A program made the position numbers and the translations under genes. Shown here piece by piece: positions 60,581-64,000 of a stretch of DNA of 64,000 bases. The notes beneath the pieces are model-generated. The model saw nothing but the letters and a program-made list of their open reading frames with translations, was not told the DNA's origin and did not search any database. The DNA is from Verrucomicrobiota bacterium JB024 (GTDB lineage Bacteria > Verrucomicrobiota > Verrucomicrobiia > Opitutales > Cerasicoccaceae): assembly GCA_030673825.1 (NCBI GenBank), contig JAUTCS010000104.1, positions 1 to 64,000 on the forward strand, in the 5' to 3' direction. Every line of letters begins with the position of its first letter. Within the stretch, counting starts at the first letter, position 1.

Positions 60581-61009
60581 ATGAAAGAAGGCTGGTACGG
60601 CGACGAATACAGGATTCTTTTCGAGGGTAAGGAGATCGAGGCCCGCGGGCTCGACTACAACCTTGCCAACTATCTGCCGGGGCACACGCTGCTCGGGCTC
60701 GTCGCGTGGGACAACTTCATCGTCCGCGAAGACAAGACCGGTCGTCTCTACAAGGTCCTCACCCTGCCCATGCGCCCCCAGTACCGCGAGCCCTGGGACG
60801 CGGACCTGGAGGCCATGAAGCCGCACCTCGAACGCGACGCCCGCTACACCCGCAAGATCAAGTGGTACGTCGATCCGGTCGTCTTCGGCGGCGACCCCGA
60901 GCCCGGCGAGAACATGATCTGGATCCCGCACAAGGAGCACGTCGAGGCCGTCCTGTACTGGAACAACATCTTCGACAACATGGCCCCCTCCGCCACGCCG
61001 AAGAAATAG
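60581..61009 (+). CDS. Hypothetical cytosolic protein, possibly SMI1/KNR4-like
   Basis: The 142-residue protein begins MKEGWYGDEYRILFEGKEIE and continues LANYLPGHTLLGLVAWDNFI and VREDKTGRLYKVLTLPM. The pattern of a tyrosine-rich start followed by LPG-x5-GL-x2-WDNFIV recalls SUKH/SMI1-KNR4 family proteins, but I am not certain. It has no signal peptide or membrane helix. The C-terminal part is acidic and aromatic (MIWIPHKEHVEAVLYWNNIF). It stands alone, 165 nt after the sulfatase and convergent with the delta-60 protein gene. Confidence 0.6.
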   Translation: MKEGWYGDEYRILFEGKEIEARGLDYNLANYLPGHTLLGLVAWDNFIVREDKTGRLYKVLTLPMRPQYREPWDADLEAMKPHLERDARYTRKIKWYVDPVVFGGDPEPGENMIWIPHKEHVEAVLYWNNIFDNMAPSATPKK

Positions 61010-61113
61010 GATGCGCCTTCTCGTCAGCCCGCAGAAACGAATGACCGCACACACAATCGCTGGAGACACACTCAGAAAAATCTGAACGTCCCGAACGTAT
61101 CCGGACGAACCGG

Positions 61114-64000
61114 TTACCTGGCCTCGGGCTTACTGACGCTCACCCGCCAGAATCGCTGTGGCCCGTCCACCGCCGTCGGAATATCGAACCGGCCGCCCGA
61201 AAGCCCCGCTGCCCCCGGCCAGGGGTCCCAGTCGATCAGGTCCACTGAAGTCTCCACCGTATACTCACGTCCACGAATGGACGGCCAGGCCAGCCCCAAC
61301 CCGCCGCCCTCGCCGCGTTGCGCAAGCAGGCGCATGCGCGAGTCGGCCCGAGTCGGATCGGTTCGGGCGAGGTACTCGGCGGCGTTGGACTGCCCATCTC
61401 TGTCAGAATCTTCCTCCCCCGAGGCCCCCTCCAGCCCGCAGGCCGCCAGCCATTCGTCGAGGCCGTACTCTTCGACGTTCAGCACACCCGATGCGGTCAT
61501 GGTTCCGGTGGTATTCGTCACCCGGACGGAATATTCACCCGCATCCAGAATGTCCGCCCCGGGCAAGGTCAACTCAGCGGTCCCCGCACTGTCGATGCGT
61601 TCATCGCCCCGGTACCAGGCATAGCTTTCTCCCGGCGCAGTCTCAGCCAGTCGAAATGTCGCCGAGCTTCCTTCCTGCGCAGTGACGATATGGGGAGAGA
61701 AACGCACCTGCGGAAGGATCGGGCTTTCCAGATTTATCTTCGCCAGCCCCGACCTCGGCTGTCCCTGAACCTCGGTGAACAAGCCAATGATATAGAGGCT
61801 CGCTGGCGCTTGCAGAGACAGCCCTTCCACATATGAGTTGGCCGACTCTCCGGTATCAAAGGCTTGATCGACGGAACCGTCCGAGAGCAGATGGACGATC
61901 TTTTTTCGATCGCTGGTATAAGCGGAAAATGCCCCCACAACCCAGAGCCCTCCCTCTGGATCCAACTCGATATTGTCAACGATGCTGATATCGTCGGGAC
62001 AAGTAAAAGTTGCGTCCACCGTCCCATCCGGTAAGAGCCGAAAAACGCCCCGTCTAGCCGTTTCCCCCTCCAGGCTCAAGGACCAGCCCGCAAGGTAAAT
62101 GTACCCCCGGTCCGGATCGACCTTAACGATATCTGGATAGGCCCAATCGAACTGCCCCGAGGCGTTAAAACTGGTGTCCAGCGAGCCGTCGGGGTTCAAG
62201 CGCGCGATATTTTTCACCGCTACACCGGCAATACTCGAAAATCTGCCGACAACGACCACCTTCCCATCAGGCTGCCCGGCGGCATCACGCACAGAGATCC
62301 ACTCAGCATGGTTTGGCTTGAAGGTCGTATCGACCAACCCGTCCAGCCACAGCTCGCCTCTCCCTCGCTCATGCTCCCAGGTGGCCAGATCCAGTAGAGC
62401 CAAGCCATTATAGCTCTTCCCGTCGATCTTGGAAAAGTTACCGGCAATGAGCACCTTGCCATCAGGCATCAGCCGGGCAAAAGAAACCGATGCATCCGGC
62501 CCGGCTCCAAGGTCGAAATCCTCCACCGGCACACCCGCCTCATCCAGCAGCGCCACGTATTTCCTCTCCTCCCCGGCGAGACTCAAGAACGCGCCTGCGG
62601 CCAGGATACGTCCATCCGGCAGGAGCAGGGCAGAAGAGATACTTCGGCTGAGATTCCCGTTAAACGTTCCATCGATCGATCCATCCGGGTTGAGCACGGT
62701 CAGCCCTCCCACCGGGGTCCCGTCGATGTCCTTGAGCCACGAAGTACCCAGCAACAGCCGCCCGTCCGGCCAGCGGGACACATAGTTCGGATAAGCCGCC
62801 CCACGTATATCCGGACCAAAGTCAGACACACCGCCTGTCTCGTCATCGACCTGCCGCAGAGCCGGGATCAGATTCTCCCCGGAGCGAGACCGTCCACCTG
62901 TGCCGACAAGAACATCACCATTTGCAAGCTGGAGCAGTGAGCTTACGGCAGAGAGCCAGGGAGTAAAAGTTTCATCGACAGTCCCATCTGTGCCGATGCG
63001 CACGATATCCTTACCCCACCCTGGATACTCCAGGTAAAGATCACCCAGCAACAGGAGGCGTCCCAACCCGTCCATGGTAATGAGATCCACATACGTACGC
63101 TCTGTAATGTCACTCACGAAGGGAGACTGGAAAGTATCGTCCAATTCTCCATCTTCCAGGAGGCGGGCAACCCCTCCCCGCTCCACCCCATTGACGGAGG
63201 TGAAAACTCCCCCCACATAGCAACCGCGACCGGATACGGGGAGCAGGGCATGCACGGCGGCGTCTAGTTCAGGAGTATAGGTTTCGTCCAGTGTCCCGTC
63301 TGCGTTCAGCCGGGCCAGATAGGGCCGCGCCACCCCGTTGATCTCCAAAAAATCCCCGCCGACCAACACTTTGCCATCTTCGGTCAAGGCGACCGCACGA
63401 ATAGTATACGCCCGGGGAAGCGAGTATGACGCGTCCCACTCGAACGCCGGAGAAAAATCAGCGTCCAGATCGCCATCCGCATTGAGACGGTACAAGAGCC
63501 GGGTGGGCGCAGATCCATAAGGGCTAAAGAAATCAATCGAATTGGCCACATATATCCTGCCCGCCTCATCGACGCTCAGGTCGGTAATGACAGGGTGTGG
63601 TCCCACACTTCCAAGATCGACGCTTTCGGCACTGAATCCGGTATCGACGGAACCGTCGCTGAGCAAACGGGCCACACGGGAGGTCTCATGCCCGTCAATT
63701 TCGGTAAATGAGCCCGCAATGAGTATCCGCCCATCGTCCAGTACCCGGATTTCAGTGACCGTGCCATCCAGGACAAGCTGATAACTCTCGTCCCACTCCC
63801 CCTCCTCCGTGAAACGCAGAAAAGTTCCGCTCAAGGTGCTCCCATTCACCCAGTCAGCCCGAACCGACGTGTAGACAAAACCGCCGGAAGGACGCTGCGC
63901 CAGAGCCGACACGCTACCCACTCCGCGCAAGACGGGTGCGAAATCAGTATCCACCATGTCCAACGCGCATAAGGGGCGGATCAACAGCAGACACAGCAAC
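61114..64000 (-). CDS. Large secreted delta-60-repeat protein (5' end outside window)
   Basis: The gene enters from the right edge; 962 codons are visible. The first visible residues (LLCLLLIRPLCAL) look like the end of a signal peptide, so little is missing. The body is a beta-propeller-like array of about ten delta-60 repeats, each with GKVLVGG, F, iaRLn-DGSvD-tF elements, for example LTEDGKVLVGGDFLEINGVA and LNADGTLDETYTPELDAAV. An Ig-like domain follows (ATFRLAETAPGESYAWYRGD, ADILDAGEYSVRVTNTTGT). Then come a calcium-type DSDRDGQSNAAEYLARTDP stretch and a C-terminal beta domain (REYTVETSVDLIDWDPW) common in secreted proteins of this phylum. It lacks a PEP-CTERM tail. The function is unknown, probably extracellular adhesion or structure. 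Confidence 0.85.
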   Translation of the reverse strand, partial: LLCLLLIRPLCALDMVDTDFAPVLRGVGSVSALAQRPSGGFVYTSVRADWVNGSTLSGTFLRFTEEGEWDESYQLVLDGTVTEIRVLDDGRILIAGSFTEIDGHETSRVARLLSDGSVDTGFSAESVDLGSVGPHPVITDLSVDEAGRIYVANSIDFFSPYGSAPTRLLYRLNADGDLDADFSPAFEWDASYSLPRAYTIRAVALTEDGKVLVGGDFLEINGVARPYLARLNADGTLDETYTPELDAAVHALLPVSGRGCYVGGVFTSVNGVERGGVARLLEDGELDDTFQSPFVSDITERTYVDLITMDGLGRLLLLGDLYLEYPGWGKDIVRIGTDGTVDETFTPWLSAVSSLLQLANGDVLVGTGGRSRSGENLIPALRQVDDETGGVSDFGPDIRGAAYPNYVSRWPDGRLLLGTSWLKDIDGTPVGGLTVLNPDGSIDGTFNGNLSRSISSALLLPDGRILAAGAFLSLAGEERKYVALLDEAGVPVEDFDLGAGPDASVSFARLMPDGKVLIAGNFSKIDGKSYNGLALLDLATWEHERGRGELWLDGLVDTTFKPNHAEWISVRDAAGQPDGKVVVVGRFSSIAGVAVKNIARLNPDGSLDTSFNASGQFDWAYPDIVKVDPDRGYIYLAGWSLSLEGETARRGVFRLLPDGTVDATFTCPDDISIVDNIELDPEGGLWVVGAFSAYTSDRKKIVHLLSDGSVDQAFDTGESANSYVEGLSLQAPASLYIIGLFTEVQGQPRSGLAKINLESPILPQVRFSPHIVTAQEGSSATFRLAETAPGESYAWYRGDERIDSAGTAELTLPGADILDAGEYSVRVTNTTGTMTASGVLNVEEYGLDEWLAACGLEGASGEEDSDRDGQSNAAEYLARTDPTRADSRMRLLAQRGEGGGLGLAWPSIRGREYTVETSVDLIDWDPWPGAAGLSGGRFDIPTAVDGPQRFWRVSVSKPEAR

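Overview
The window is a GC-rich, gene-dense chromosomal segment that looks like the phylum Verrucomicrobiota, most likely class Opitutia (Opitutales/Puniceicoccales type). This placement is inferred from gene content, because no rRNA gene is present. The supporting content is a fused secDF beside yajC, a single-chain glycyl-tRNA synthetase, a TPR-TPR-ExbB-ExbD-ExbD operon, a Wza/Wzc-type exopolysaccharide trio with an outer-membrane barrel, OleC and OleD homologues, a Cys-type sulfatase, a giant delta-60-repeat protein, and dispersed CACAGAG-type and ATCCTTCGACT-type repeats. I see no tRNA or rRNA gene, CRISPR array, transposase or phage gene.

Layout. 1-3.1 kb: pabB and the 5' end of a pabC-like gene on the minus strand (pabC apparently starts at ATT), then a 35-codon basic protein overlapping a secreted protein, then an Ogg1-type glycosylase. 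3.2-10.8 kb: a seven-gene minus-strand operon for a Ton/Tol-like energy-transducing system in which a TonB-like protein carries a von Willebrand A-like domain. 11-13.5 kb: LptF/G permease, ribosomal protein bS18 and the Sua5/TsaC enzyme. 13.7-20 kb: polysaccharide export and tyrosine-kinase genes, an outer-membrane barrel, and a divergent TPR membrane protein. 20.3-28 kb: CNNM/CBS protein, hisC, RmlD-like reductase, a low-GC orphan, lipoate/octanoate transferase-like protein, RlmD-type and SpoU-type RNA methyltransferases. 28-33.5 kb: oleD, a TPR membrane protein and oleC. 33.5-45.5 kb: hybrid histidine kinase, glycyl-tRNA synthetase, recJ, secDF-yajC, speA and an orphan gcvH. 45.6-58.8 kb: lipoproteins, a second CNNM protein, lgt, a methyltransferase, universal stress protein, glgC, glmS, trpE and an overlapping sigma-70 gene. 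58.9-64 kb: a frameshifted sulfatase, a hypothetical protein and the 3' part of a delta-60-repeat protein.

The most unusual non-coding content is a set of palindrome clusters with 3-5 nt loops. They include two copies of a ~148 bp multi-hairpin element (25.4 and 37.5 kb). Their main 21-22 bp stems are perfect in each copy and differ by paired changes. Both copies lie about 21 nt past the stop codon of a gene, in the same orientation relative to it. The most unusual coding content is the Ton-like operon with a VWA partner, the Gly/Tyr-rich N-terminus of the Wzc-like kinase, the separated oleC/oleD pair, and several start or overlap oddities (ATT start, GTGA overlaps, trpE/sigma overlap). Functions come from motif recognition by eye; no database search was run.
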